A stretch of DNA of 64,000 bases from Acetobacter vaccinii (GCF_008365315.1 NZ_CP043506.1:2028001-2092000), one strand, 5' to 3'; counted from the stretch's first letter, positions 35,491 through 44,796 are shown. The notes: a model not told the origin generated them from the sequence alone. Translations and numbers: made by a program.

Positions 35491-35504
35491 ATTGAAATTT
35501 CAAT
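35491..35504. promoter_or_regulatory. 14-bp perfect palindrome ATTGAAATTTCAAT
   Basis: This fully self-complementary AT-rich sequence lies about 350 bp before the BBP2-type porin start, with a second small palindrome GAGCGCTC just upstream (35478-35485). It could be an operator; the distance makes that uncertain. Confidence 0.3.
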
Positions 35505-35645
35505 AATTGTTTTCTAATAGAACTATAGTTTCCATAAACAATCGACCTATCGTAATGAAAGTCGATAGCTCTGAAATACATTTTCAAAGTGTTTTTGGAT
35601 TATTGGGGCCAACAGCATTGCCTCTATGATGAGGTGTGGCCAGCA

Positions 35646-35683
35646 TAAAAATGGCTGGCAATGCCCAGGGGCATGCCAGCCAT
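35646..35683 (-). terminator. Rho-independent terminator of the quinone reductase gene
   Basis: ATGGCTGGCA (35651-35660) pairs with TGCCAGCCAT (35674-35683), with ATGCCC/GGGCAT continuing the stem. On the minus strand it is followed by TTTTT (35646-35650), a classic intrinsic terminator about 50 bp after the gene ending at 35732. Confidence 0.85.
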
Positions 35684-35731
35684 CATGATCATACCTCAGA
35701 AGGATAATCCTTCAGGGTATACCGCCGCAGA

Positions 35732-36283
35732 TCAGGAGAAGCGGGCGGTAATTTCGGCAATACGCTTGCCAAAGGCCTTGGCGGTATCAAGGTCCCCCTG
35801 CGGGATTTCATCAACACTCGCATCGGCCGGGCTCTGCACCAGCAGGCCGGTGGAACCGCCAAGCCGGTTGGCATCGGCCGTGGTGGCGGCTTTGGTGTTG
35901 GAGGGCAGCTGACCAAGGCTGATCCACACCCCGCCATGCTGGCCTGCCAGAACCTGCAGCCACGCAAGGGTTGCCCCTTTGTCGCCTACAGGGCTGGCGC
36001 TGTTGGTGAAACCGGCAAACAGCTTGTTTTCCCACCCGCGGGTGTACCAGATTTTTGATGTTGCATCGGCAAACTTCTTAAACTGCCAGCTGGCGTTGCC
36101 CATATAGGTGGGCGAACCAAAGACAATGGTCTTGGCCTGTGCCAGCGTATCCCAAGCACTGTCGGGCAGGTTGCCGTTTTCATCAATGGCGACAAGCGTG
36201 GCCCCTGCGCCAGCAGCAAGCTGCTCGGCTACTTTATGGGTGTGGCCATAGCCGGAGTGATACACAATAGCGATGTCGGACAT
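35732..36283 (-). CDS. Flavodoxin-family NAD(P)H:quinone oxidoreductase (WrbA-like)
   Basis: This 183-residue flavoprotein starts MSDIAIVYHSGYGHTHKVAE, the FMN phosphate loop, followed by VFGSPTYMGNASWQFKKF, which binds the isoalloxazine ring as in WrbA. AAAGGA lies 8 bp before the ATG at 36283. It would reduce quinones by two electrons using NAD(P)H, protecting against semiquinone radicals. It lies 132 bp downstream of a lone Rieske gene on the same strand and ends in a clear terminator. Confidence 0.88.
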   Translation of the reverse strand: MSDIAIVYHSGYGHTHKVAEQLAAGAGATLVAIDENGNLPDSAWDTLAQAKTIVFGSPTYMGNASWQFKKFADATSKIWYTRGWENKLFAGFTNSASPVGDKGATLAWLQVLAGQHGGVWISLGQLPSNTKAATTADANRLGGSTGLLVQSPADASVDEIPQGDLDTAKAFGKRIAEITARFS

Positions 36284-36415
36284 GATGATATCCTTTCCTG
36301 AACGGGACCCGACCACAAAATGTGACCGGATGTCGTAACGCCGCGCAGGATGGCCCGATCAGGCGGGCTTGATAAGTTATGATCGGGCAAAATCATCTCG
36401 CACCAGGGGTGTGCG

Positions 36416-37054
36416 TCAGATCTGTTCAATGCTCGCAAAATCAAAATGCTGGCCGGGCGGGTTCTGCCCCAGCCGGACCAGTTGCGCCGATGGCTGCGTA
36501 TAAGGGGGCACCGGCAGGTTGTAAGGGGCGGGTGCCCCTTTGAACACGCGCCCGGCGGCATCAAAGTGCGAGGCATGGCAGGGGCAGATATACCCGCCAT
36601 CAGCCTCAGCCCCGGTGGCCTGAGGGGGCATATAGGTCGGCACACACCCCAGATGGGTGCAAATGCCAACATAAACCCCATATTCCGGCACGATCGAGCG
36701 GTGCCAGTTACGGGCATAGGCAGGCTGCTGGTTGGCGCTGGATGACGGGTCGCGCAGTTCACCGGCCAGATTGGGGTTTTGCAGGGCTTCAAGCTGGGCT
36801 GCGGTGCGGCGCACAATAAACACGGGCCGCCCCTGCCAGTTGGCAACCATCTGCTGGCCGGGTTGCAGGTGGGATATGTCAACATCCACAGGCGGGTGGC
36901 TGGCGGTGCTTTCGGCGGGTTCTATGCTGCGGGCAAAGGGAATGGCACAGGCCGCAAGCCCGGTTACCGTCCCCGCTGTGGTGACCATGCCCAGAAAGCT
37001 GCGACGGCCAGGGGGGTGCTCTGTCTGGGTGGAGTCCGGTGGGTGGGTGGTCAT
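36416..37054 (-). CDS. petA: Rieske iron-sulfur subunit of ubiquinol-cytochrome c reductase
   Basis: This 212-residue protein carries a Tat signal (RRSFLG, residues 17-22) with a membrane anchor, and the 2Fe-2S ligands Cys132 and His134 (CTHLGC) with Cys157 and His160 (CPCH). The second Cys of each box (137 and 159) forms the stabilising disulfide. It would pass electrons from ubiquinol to cytochrome c1. AGGAGC lies directly before the ATG at 37054. The cytochrome b and c1 genes that normally follow petA are absent; a flavodoxin-like gene comes next. The spacing between the two cluster boxes is normal, so the fold looks intact. Confidence 0.9.
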   Translation of the reverse strand: MTTHPPDSTQTEHPPGRRSFLGMVTTAGTVTGLAACAIPFARSIEPAESTASHPPVDVDISHLQPGQQMVANWQGRPVFIVRRTAAQLEALQNPNLAGELRDPSSSANQQPAYARNWHRSIVPEYGVYVGICTHLGCVPTYMPPQATGAEADGGYICPCHASHFDAAGRVFKGAPAPYNLPVPPYTQPSAQLVRLGQNPPGQHFDFASIEQI

Positions 37055-37275
37055 GCTCCTGCGTGCCTTCCGCTGTAACGTGTCCTGCTTATGCCCTGCG
37101 TTCCCAGATTTTTGGCTTTCAGGCAATGGCCTGTTTGTGTGGGCAGGTGTGGGGCAGGGCGCATGCCGCTGTACAGCAATTAAATATCGTGAATTAGAAG
37201 ATTTATTTTTTTGTATTGCAACGCGGCCTGTTTAATTCCATCATCACACTAAGACATCCGCCAAGGCGGGTGTGA

Positions 37276-37418
37276 CGTTCTCAGGGCAGGGTGCAAATCC
37301 CTACCGGCGGTAAGCAGTGTGCCTTTGCACTGTAAGCCCGCGAGCGCCCGTTTTGGCGGGGTCAGCAGATCCGGTGTAATTCCGGAGCCGACGGTGACAG
37401 TCCGGATGAGAGAGAACG
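37276..37418 (+). promoter_or_regulatory. FMN riboswitch (RFN element) controlling the rib operon
   Basis: The conserved RFN pattern is clear: TTCTCAGGGCAGGGTG at its start, CCCTACCGGCGGTAAG, AGCCCGCGAGCG, GTCAGCAGATCCGGTG, TTCCGGAGCCGACGGTGACAG and GGATGAGAGAGAAC, whose ends pair to close P1. It lies 117 bp before ribD. Downstream, TCCGTC (37495-37500) can pair with GACGGA (37518-37523), overlapping the ribD ribosome site GGAAAGG, so FMN binding probably blocks translation. Confidence 0.96.
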
Positions 37419-37534
37419 AAGGGAAGGGGAGTCCCCTGCTGTCTGCGCATCTGCGCGGGCGTGGTGTGACGTGCCTTCCTTAGACTGCCCTGGGTCCGTC
37501 TGGTTGTGTTTTGGATGGACGGAAAGGTAGCAGG

Positions 37535-38599
37535 GTGGACGGAAGTCATCATTCCTTTAGCGCTACGCAGGCCAGCATCGTGCCCCCTGCGGTGGATGCG
37601 GCATTTGGTCTTGCCGTATCCGAAGCATGGCGCTTTGCCGGGCAGACAGCGCCCAACCCCGCCGTGGGCTGCGTGCTGCTGGATGCACAGGGCACTGTGC
37701 TGGTCGTTGCCGCCCACCACCGTGCGGGCGAACTGCACGCCGAGCGTCTGGCAGTCGAGCAGGCGCGCGCACTGGGCCTTGTCGATAAAATTCATACAGC
37801 CGTTGTCACGCTGGAGCCCTGTAACCACACAGGCCGCACACCACCGTGCACGGAAGCCCTGTTGTCCACCCCCATGCAGACGCTGTGGATCGGGTGTGAA
37901 GACCCCAACCCCCATGTTCATGGTGGGGGTGGTACCCGGCTGGAGGCCGAAGGGCGCACAGTGCGCTGGCTGGGTCGGAGCCCCAATGGCGCACAGGCGT
38001 ACAGGCAATGCAGGGCGTTGCTGGCCCCGTTTGCATGCCGGATGGTGCAGGGGCGGCCGTGGATTACGGTCAAGCAGGCCTTGAACAGTCAGGGCGGCAT
38101 GCAGCCTCCCGCGGGGCAGACAACATTTACCACCCCCCAGTCCCTGCGGCTGGCCCATGCCCTGCGCCGCGTGACCGACGGTATTGTTACGGGCACAGGC
38201 ACAATCCAGGCCGACAGGCCGGGGCTGACTGTCCGGCACGTGCCCGATCACCCTTCCCGCAGGCGGGCGTTGGTGATCTGCGGGCAGCAGGCAAACACAC
38301 CGGCCGACTGGCTGGCCGGGGCCAAAGCCACGTTTGATGTCAGTTTCTGCACCGATTGTGCCGAACTGCCGCAGGTGCTGGCCCAGACCAATGCCCTGTG
38401 GGCGCTGGTGGAGGCCGGGCCGACCCTGCTGGGTGCCCTGCGCCAGGCCAACCTGTGGGACGACTGGCTGACAATCCGCCAGGACGCCCAGGGGCAGGAC
38501 CACCTTTCCGTTTCAACCCGACACGATATCACGCCGCTTTCCCTGTTTCCGGAATGGGCGCAGTGCACGCAGGAGCAGACATGTTTTCCGGTATCATAG
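37535..38599 (+). CDS. ribD: Bifunctional riboflavin deaminase/reductase RibD
   Basis: This 354-residue enzyme carries out the second and third steps of riboflavin synthesis. The deaminase domain has the zinc site His68-Ala-Glu70, with Cys96 (PCNHTG) and Cys105 (PPCTEAL). The reductase domain (from ~165) contains RPWITVKQALNSQG and a GTGTIQADRPGLTVR loop. I choose the GTG at 37535, which has GGAAAGG 7 bp upstream; a TTG at 37511 would add 8 residues. It is the first gene after the FMN riboswitch and overlaps ribE by 19 bp. Confidence 0.94.
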   Translation: MDGSHHSFSATQASIVPPAVDAAFGLAVSEAWRFAGQTAPNPAVGCVLLDAQGTVLVVAAHHRAGELHAERLAVEQARALGLVDKIHTAVVTLEPCNHTGRTPPCTEALLSTPMQTLWIGCEDPNPHVHGGGGTRLEAEGRTVRWLGRSPNGAQAYRQCRALLAPFACRMVQGRPWITVKQALNSQGGMQPPAGQTTFTTPQSLRLAHALRRVTDGIVTGTGTIQADRPGLTVRHVPDHPSRRRALVICGQQANTPADWLAGAKATFDVSFCTDCAELPQVLAQTNALWALVEAGPTLLGALRQANLWDDWLTIRQDAQGQDHLSVSTRHDITPLSLFPEWAQCTQEQTCFPVS

Positions 38600-39183
38600 A
38601 AACTGTGGGGCAGGTCATCAGGGCCGAGCATTCCCCCCGTTCCCTCGTTCTGGATGTCCAGACCGGCATGCAGGATGTGGCGGAGGGGGAGAGCATTGCC
38701 GTCAATGGTGTCTGCCTGACGGCTGTGGCCCCGGACACTGACGGGCTGGTTCGCTTTTTTGTCAGTAGCGAAACGCTGGACCGTACAGGGCTCGGGCGGC
38801 TTGAAACCGGCGGGCGTGTCAATCTGGAGCGCGCGGTCACCCCCTCCACCCGCCTGTCGGGGCATATTGTGCAGGGGCATGTGGATGCCGTGGCCCGTTT
38901 TGCTGCCTGCTCCGATGTGGGTGAAGCCAAGCGGGTTGAGTTTTCCGTGCCGCAGGGCTTGCAGCGCTACATGGTGGAAAAAGGGTCCATCGCGCTGGAT
39001 GGGATCAGCCTGACGCTGAATGAAATCAGCCCCGGCCCGGAAGATGATGTGCGGATTGCCCTGATGATTATCCCGCACACCTGGGAACATACCACGCTGG
39101 GCAGCCTGACGATTGGCGATGCCGTGAACGTGGAAGTTGATGTGATTGCAAAATATGTGGAGGCCCAATGCCGCACCAGATGA
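38581..39183 (+). CDS. ribE: Riboflavin synthase alpha subunit
   Basis: This 200-residue enzyme dismutates two lumazines to riboflavin. Both halves of its internal repeat show: MFSGIIETVG and VNGVCLTA in the first, GHIVQGHVD and KGSIALDGISLTLN in the second. The ATG at 38581 lies within the end of ribD and its own 3' end overlaps ribBA by 16 bp, so the three genes are translationally coupled. Confidence 0.95.
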   Translation: MFSGIIETVGQVIRAEHSPRSLVLDVQTGMQDVAEGESIAVNGVCLTAVAPDTDGLVRFFVSSETLDRTGLGRLETGGRVNLERAVTPSTRLSGHIVQGHVDAVARFAACSDVGEAKRVEFSVPQGLQRYMVEKGSIALDGISLTLNEISPGPEDDVRIALMIIPHTWEHTTLGSLTIGDAVNVEVDVIAKYVEAQCRTR

Positions 39184-40499
39184 ACAGCATGAAGGCTGAA
39201 ACAGCACGCCCGTCCGACCGGCTGGTGCGTGCGCTAGAGGCCGTGCGCGCCGGGCGTATGGTCATTATGGTGGATGATGAAGACCGCGAGAACGAGGGTG
39301 ACCTGGTAATGGCGGCCGAGTTCATGACGCCCACCGCCATGAACTTCATGATCACCCATGCCAGAGGGCTTGTCTGCCTGCCGCTGACCGCAGAGCGGGT
39401 GGAGCAGCTTGGTCTGGACATGATGGTCCGCCAGGACAGCAACACCGCCCGCCACGGCACGGCGTTTACAGTCTCGATTGAGGCGCGGGAGGGGGTCAGC
39501 ACCGGTATTTCGGCCGCGGACCGCGCCCGTACGGTGCAGGTGGCGGCGGCAGATGGCGCACAACCGGCAGATATTGCCACGCCGGGCCATATTTTTCCGC
39601 TGCGGGCAGCCCCCGGCGGGGTGCTGGCACGGATTGGTCATACCGAAGGCTCGATCGACCTGCTGCGTCTGGCAGGGCTGAAACCTGCAGCAGTCATTTG
39701 TGAAATCCTGAACGAGGATGGCACAATGGCCCGCCGCCCGGAACTGGATGTGTTTGCCCGCAGGCACGATATGCCCGTTATTTCCATCGCGGAGCTGGTG
39801 GAGTGGATCAGCATCCACGGTGCAGGGGCTGTGCTTGGTGCGGTCCATGACAGCCAGGTGGCCCCGCCCGATGTCCGCGTGCCGGAACTGGCACAGGCTG
39901 CCCTGCCCAGCGCGTATGGGGGGGATGGACTGCGTATCCACGCTTTTCGGGATGGCAACGGCGTTGAACACGTTGCCCTGCTGAGGGGGGAGATCAAACC
40001 CGGTGCGGTGCCGCTGGTTCGGCTGCATTCAGAATGTGTGACGGGGGATGCCCTGGGGTCTCTGCGGTGCGACTGCGGACCGCAGCTTCAGGCCGCATTG
40101 CGCGCCATCGGGCAGGCTGAGTGTGGCGTGCTTGTGTATGTGCGTGGGCATGAGGGGCGCGGCATTGGTCTGGTAAACAAGATCCGTGCTTACGAATTGC
40201 AGGATTCGGGCCTGGATACGGTGGAAGCCAACCACAGGCTGGGTTTTGCAACGGATGCGCGTGACTGGCAGGCCGCAGCAGGTATCCTGCGTAGCCTTGG
40301 GGTTGGAACGCTCGACCTGCTGACCAACAACCCGGAGAAAGTGCGGGCATTGGAGGCCCGGGGGTTTGCTGTCAGACAGCGGATTGCGCTGGAAATGCCA
40401 GCCAACACCTTTAACCGCGCCTATCTTGAGGCCAAACGCCAGCGCATGGGCCACCATCTTGGTGCGTCAGCCCAGACCGACCGGGACGCCCTGGTCTGA
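39168..40499 (+). CDS. ribBA: Bifunctional DHBP synthase / GTP cyclohydrolase II
   Basis: This 443-residue protein makes both riboflavin precursors. The RibB half has DDEDRENEGDLVMAAE and THARGLVCLPL. The RibA half has the zinc motif C-x10-C-x-C (SECVTGDALGSLRCDCG), VRGHEGRGIGL and NNPEKVRALEA. GGAGG lies 4 bp before the ATG at 39168; MNS at 39180 is an alternative. The linker region around residues 205-245 is longer than in compact RibBA proteins. It feeds RibD and RibH in the same operon. Confidence 0.94.
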   Translation: MPHQMNSMKAETARPSDRLVRALEAVRAGRMVIMVDDEDRENEGDLVMAAEFMTPTAMNFMITHARGLVCLPLTAERVEQLGLDMMVRQDSNTARHGTAFTVSIEAREGVSTGISAADRARTVQVAAADGAQPADIATPGHIFPLRAAPGGVLARIGHTEGSIDLLRLAGLKPAAVICEILNEDGTMARRPELDVFARRHDMPVISIAELVEWISIHGAGAVLGAVHDSQVAPPDVRVPELAQAALPSAYGGDGLRIHAFRDGNGVEHVALLRGEIKPGAVPLVRLHSECVTGDALGSLRCDCGPQLQAALRAIGQAECGVLVYVRGHEGRGIGLVNKIRAYELQDSGLDTVEANHRLGFATDARDWQAAAGILRSLGVGTLDLLTNNPEKVRALEARGFAVRQRIALEMPANTFNRAYLEAKRQRMGHHLGASAQTDRDALV

Positions 40500-40527
40500 A
40501 GTGTTCATAAGGAAAGGTTGATTACGT

Positions 40528-41013
40528 ATGGGTACTCGTTCCCCCGTGCAGTTGCCGGATCTGTCCCGGCTCTCCCCCCCGCCACGTCTGGCGCTGATTG
40601 TCAGCCGCTTTAATGAGGAAGTGACGGGTGGCCTCAGGGATGGCGCACTTGGCTGGCTGGCTGAACACAATATCAATGTGGCGGAGCAGGATGTCTATGC
40701 TGCCCCCGGCGCGTTTGAAATGCCCCTGCTGGCCAAGGTCATGGCCGGAAGTGCGCGCTACGAAGGCGTGATCTGTCTGGGCTGTGTGGTCAAGGGCGAT
40801 ACTGCGCACTTTGAGTTCATCAGCCTTGGCACCAGCCTTGGCATCATGCAGGCCTCTCTGGCGACGGAAGTGCCTATCGCTTTTGGCGTGCTGACAACTT
40901 ATACAGATGAACAGGCCGCCGTGCGTTCTGCCACGGATATGCACAACAAAGGGCGCGAGGCAGCGGCAGCCTGTGTGGAATCCATAGCTCTGCTACGGCG
41001 GATCAAAAGCTGA
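40528..41013 (+). CDS. ribH: 6,7-dimethyl-8-ribityllumazine synthase
   Basis: This 161-residue enzyme condenses the RibD product with the RibB product. Motifs are IVSRFNEEVTGGL, PGAFEMPLL, GCVVKGDTAHFEFIS (with the catalytic His) and FGVLTTYTDEQAAVRS. AAAGG lies 10 bp before the ATG. It closes the riboflavin unit; hpnL follows 62 bp later on the same strand. Confidence 0.95.
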   Translation: MGTRSPVQLPDLSRLSPPPRLALIVSRFNEEVTGGLRDGALGWLAEHNINVAEQDVYAAPGAFEMPLLAKVMAGSARYEGVICLGCVVKGDTAHFEFISLGTSLGIMQASLATEVPIAFGVLTTYTDEQAAVRSATDMHNKGREAAAACVESIALLRRIKS

Positions 41014-41075
41014 CAGGCACTTAGCACAGTCAAACCCGGCCATGGGGCCAGACCTCTGGCGGGGAGGGAGGGGGC

Positions 41076-42089
41076 ATGAAAAGCATCACACTCGCCGCCG
41101 GGGTTATCGGTCTTGGGCTGACAGTGTGGATGCTCGAGCAGTTTGGTGCCTGCTCCATTCTCGATCTGGTTATGGCGGGTGGCTGGGGTCTTGCCGCCGC
41201 CATCTGCTTTCATGCCGTGCAGGTTGCCCTGTCCGCTCAGGCATGGCGGATTATGTCCAACGGCCCGGATGGTGCGGCCGTCCCCTCCCTGCGGGATTAC
41301 AGCCTGCTGCGCTGCGTGCGGGAAGGGATCAACAACCTGCTGCCCGTAGCCCAGGTGGGGGGAGAGGTCCTGTCCACCCGCCTGCTGGCTCGCCGTGGGC
41401 TGGGGGGGCGTAGGGCGGCTGCGGCCACCATCTGCGACCTGACGATGGAACTGTTCAGTCAGGCGCTGTTTACCGTGGCAGGGCTTGGGCTGCTGCTCTT
41501 TCTTGTCAAGCGCTCTACAGTCACAGACAGGCTGGTGGAAAGTGCTGCCGTGCTGCTTGCGGTGGGCATATGCGTTGTTGCCAGCCAGTGGCTGGGTGCC
41601 GTGGCTGTTGCCGAAAAACTGATGGTACGGATTGCGGGCCATCTGGGCTGGAATGGTGCCAACGGTATTCGCGGCCTGCATGGCGAGGTCATGGCGCTGT
41701 ATAAAACCGATCACAACGCCGTGACGTGCCTGACCTTGCAATTTTTTGCCTGGATACTGGGCGCGGTCGAAGTCTGCCTGCTGTTGCATGCCATGGGGCA
41801 TGGCTGCTCGCTTGCTCAGGGTTTTGTCATCGAAGGCGTGGGGCAGGCTGCCAAATCCGCCGGGTTTGCCGTGCCGGGTGCGCTGGGTGTGTCCGAAGGG
41901 GGCTATATTATGGTGGGCAGCCTGTTCGGCATGCCGCCTTCTGTTGCCTTGGCGCTGTCCCTGCTGAAACGCCTGCGTGAAATTGCGTGGGGTGTGCCCT
42001 CACTCATCCTCTGGCAGTGGCTGGAACATAGCTGGCGTGCAGAGGCCAGAACGGCCGAAAAATCACCACTGCCAACGTCCAGCCTGTAG
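41076..42089 (+). CDS. hpnL: HpnL-type membrane protein (UPF0104) of hopanoid loci
   Basis: This 337-residue polytopic protein has about eight membrane segments and the family signature QVGGEVLSTRLLARRGLG followed by AAAATICDLTMELF, plus PGALGVSEGGYIM. It matches the HpnL subfamily associated with hopanoid genes, and the hpnN gene right after it supports this. GGGAGGGGG lies just before the ATG. The exact role in hopanoid processing or transport is not known to me. Confidence 0.85.
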   Translation: MKSITLAAGVIGLGLTVWMLEQFGACSILDLVMAGGWGLAAAICFHAVQVALSAQAWRIMSNGPDGAAVPSLRDYSLLRCVREGINNLLPVAQVGGEVLSTRLLARRGLGGRRAAAATICDLTMELFSQALFTVAGLGLLLFLVKRSTVTDRLVESAAVLLAVGICVVASQWLGAVAVAEKLMVRIAGHLGWNGANGIRGLHGEVMALYKTDHNAVTCLTLQFFAWILGAVEVCLLLHAMGHGCSLAQGFVIEGVGQAAKSAGFAVPGALGVSEGGYIMVGSLFGMPPSVALALSLLKRLREIAWGVPSLILWQWLEHSWRAEARTAEKSPLPTSSL

Positions 42090-42201
42090 CAACGGGGGCT
42101 CATTCCTTGCCGATCTTCTCTTGCGTCGGGCGGGGGTGTTGGGCAAAGCAGGTCATGCCGGGGCCAGAAGCCAAAACTCTTGTGGGAATCTGTCGTTCAT
42201 C

Positions 42202-44796
42202 ATGCTGTTTTCTTCCATAGGCCGTTTCATTACTTTCTGTGCCCGTCATGCGTGGGCGGTTGTTGCGCTGTTTATCCTGCTGTCTGGGGCTGGAGTGTAC
42301 GCAGGCATGACCAGCCTGGGTGTCACCACCGACACCAGCAAAATGCTCTCCCCCCGCCTGGCCTGGAAACAGCGGTCAGATGAAATGGGGCGGCTGTTCC
42401 CGCAGAAGGAAAACCTGCTGGTTGCCGTGGTGGAGGCTGATCTGCCTGAAGAAGGGGCGGACACAGCGCGGGAACTCACGCGTATCCTCGCTGCTGACCA
42501 CAAGAATTTCGAGTTTGCCCGCCAGCCCGATGCCAATCCCTATCTGGTTCGCAATGGCTTTATGTTTCTGGACGTGCCGCCGCTGACCAAGGTGCTGGAT
42601 GATACAATCACCGCACAGCCTTTTCTGGCATCGCTGGCGCAGGACCCCTCGGCCCGTGGTCTGTTTGGGGCCTTGTCGCTGATTGCACAGGGGGTCGAGC
42701 AGGGGCAGGCGAACCTGACCGCTTTTCAGGCTCCGCTGGAAGGGTTTGTCAAAACGCTGGAACAGGCGGCCGACGGCCACGCCGAATATATGTCGTGGGA
42801 GCGCCTGCTGGGTGGCCAGTTGACCGACCTTGCCGGGCGTTACCAGTTTGTCGTGACCAAGCCTAACCTTGATTACGGCTCCTTTCAGCCCGGCGGGGCC
42901 GCAGCCGATGCCATGCGCAAGGCCATTGGCACGCTGGAGTTTGTGAAGAGCAAGCACGCCAAGGTGTATCTGACAGGCCAGGTCCAGTTGGATGATGAGG
43001 AGTTTGCAACGGTTGCCGAAGGTATGGTGGCCGGGCTTCTGGGCTCTCTGGCGCTGGTGACCCTGTGGCTGACGCTTGCTGTCCGAAGCTGGCGTGTGGT
43101 GCTGCCCATTGTGATTACACTGGTTGCGGGCCTGTTGCTGACAACCGGGTTTGCGGCGCTGGCTGTTGGTACGCTCAACCTGATCTCCGTTGCATTTGCC
43201 ATTCTGTTCGTCGGCATTGCGGTGGATTTTGCCATTCAGTTTTCAGTCCGTTTCAGGGCGCAGGAACTGTCCGCTCCTACCCAGGCCGCTATTTTTGAGG
43301 CCCTGCGCCGCACGGGTGAGGAAACAGGCCACCAGATTCTGGTGGCGGCTCTGGCAACATCGGCGGGCTTTCTGGCCTTTACCCCGACAGCCTTCCTTGG
43401 TGTGGCCCAGCTTGGTCTTATTGCCGGTGTCGGCATGATCGTGGCGTTTATCTGCACCACCAGCCTGCTGCCCGCTTTGCTGCGCATCTGCCATCCGCCG
43501 CTGAACTGCCCCAGCATGGGTTATGCGTTCATGCGGCCAGTGGATGAGCGCATACGCAGCCATCGTAAATGGTTTTTGCTGTTCTTTGGTGCTGTGGCGC
43601 TGTGCGGGCTTGTGCTGACACCCTCGCTCCAGTTCGATGGCGACCCGCTGCATACCAAAAACCCCAATTCCGAGGGGATGCGCGCGCTTAAGCTGCTGAT
43701 CGAAAACCCGCAGACGTCCCCCTACAGTGCAGAATTGCTGACCCCCTCTCTGGCTGATGCGCAGAAGCAGGCCGAGCGCCTGTCCGGTTTGCCCGATGTG
43801 CATGATGTCATGTGGCTGGGGTCGTTTGTGCCAGTGCAGCAGACGGAAAAACTGGCCCTGATCCACGATGCGGCCTCCATGCTGCTGCCCACGCTGATCG
43901 TGCCTGCCCCCAAGCCCGCCCCGGATGCCGCGCAGTTGCGGGCGGCCGCAGGGGACACCGCAACCGCTCTGGGTAGCGTGCTGGACAAGCTGCCTGCGCA
44001 GGACCCTCTGCGGCGTATTCAGGCGGCTCTGGCACGGCTGGCGCAGGCGCCGGATGCCACGATCATGGCGGCCAATACAGCCCTTGTGCGCTTCCTGCCG
44101 ATGGAGTTGGACCAGTTGCGCCTGATGCTTCAGGCCGGGCCGGTGACGATCAAGGACATTCCGCACGACATTGCGGACGACTATCTGCTGCCCGATGGCC
44201 GTGCGCTGGTGGAAGTCCACCCCAAGGGGATGATGAACAGTTCCGGCGCGCTGCACCGATTTGTAGCCTCGCTCCAGCAGATTGACCCTGACATGGCCGG
44301 GTCGGCGGTGGATATTGTTGAGAGTGCCCGCTCCATTGTCATGGCGTTTGAACAGGCGGCTGGCGCTGCGGTGATCATGATTGCCATTATCCTGTTCCTG
44401 GCCCTGCGCCGCCTGCTGGATATGGCCCTTGTGCTTGCGCCGTTGCTGCTGTCCGCGCTCATGACGGTTATTCTCATCGTCGTGCTGCCCGAGACACTGA
44501 ACTTTGCCAACATTATTGCCCTGCCGCTGCTGTTGGGGGTTGGTGTTTCCTTCAACATCTACTTTGTCATGAACTGGCGCGATGGCGTGCGTTACCCTCT
44601 GGCCTCGCCTACTGCCCGCGCGGTGTTGTTCTCGGCGCTGACAACGGGCACAGCTTTTGGCTCTCTCGCCCTGTCACACCATCCGGGCACGGCCAGCATG
44701 GGGCGGCTGCTTCTGCTGTCGCTGGCGTGCACGTTGATAGGGACACTGGTGTTCGTACCTGCCTTGCTGCCCTCCAGCCCGAACAGCAAGAAGTAA
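42202..44796 (+). CDS. hpnN: HpnN-type RND (MMPL) hopanoid transporter
   Basis: This 864-residue inner-membrane transporter has the MMPL/RND layout: helix 1 at the N-terminus, a large periplasmic domain (~45-275), five helices including AILFVGIAVDFAIQFSVRFRA (with the conserved Asp), then the same again with a second periplasmic domain (~505-715). The HpnN family moves hopanoids to the outer membrane. The ATG at 42202 gives MLFSSIGRFITFCARHAWAV; the frame is open upstream but only through hpnL and the intergenic gap. A strong terminator follows. Confidence 0.9.
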   Translation: MLFSSIGRFITFCARHAWAVVALFILLSGAGVYAGMTSLGVTTDTSKMLSPRLAWKQRSDEMGRLFPQKENLLVAVVEADLPEEGADTARELTRILAADHKNFEFARQPDANPYLVRNGFMFLDVPPLTKVLDDTITAQPFLASLAQDPSARGLFGALSLIAQGVEQGQANLTAFQAPLEGFVKTLEQAADGHAEYMSWERLLGGQLTDLAGRYQFVVTKPNLDYGSFQPGGAAADAMRKAIGTLEFVKSKHAKVYLTGQVQLDDEEFATVAEGMVAGLLGSLALVTLWLTLAVRSWRVVLPIVITLVAGLLLTTGFAALAVGTLNLISVAFAILFVGIAVDFAIQFSVRFRAQELSAPTQAAIFEALRRTGEETGHQILVAALATSAGFLAFTPTAFLGVAQLGLIAGVGMIVAFICTTSLLPALLRICHPPLNCPSMGYAFMRPVDERIRSHRKWFLLFFGAVALCGLVLTPSLQFDGDPLHTKNPNSEGMRALKLLIENPQTSPYSAELLTPSLADAQKQAERLSGLPDVHDVMWLGSFVPVQQTEKLALIHDAASMLLPTLIVPAPKPAPDAAQLRAAAGDTATALGSVLDKLPAQDPLRRIQAALARLAQAPDATIMAANTALVRFLPMELDQLRLMLQAGPVTIKDIPHDIADDYLLPDGRALVEVHPKGMMNSSGALHRFVASLQQIDPDMAGSAVDIVESARSIVMAFEQAAGAAVIMIAIILFLALRRLLDMALVLAPLLLSALMTVILIVVLPETLNFANIIALPLLLGVGVSFNIYFVMNWRDGVRYPLASPTARAVLFSALTTGTAFGSLALSHHPGTASMGRLLLLSLACTLIGTLVFVPALLPSSPNSKK

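Larger units (their letters stand above)
35151..35731. other. AT-rich intergenic region, 581 bp
   Basis: Apart from the terminator at 35646-35683 and a palindrome at 35491-35504, I see no supported gene. A 66-codon plus-strand frame at 35295-35495 has no ribosome site and an odd Lys/Arg/Phe-rich composition. The region should hold the promoter of the BBP2-type porin. Confidence 0.5.

Noticed and set aside
35295..35495. 66-codon frame in the AT-rich gap before the BBP2-type porin
   Set aside because: No ribosome site, a biased Lys/Arg/Phe composition and a position within a promoter region; not supported as a gene.
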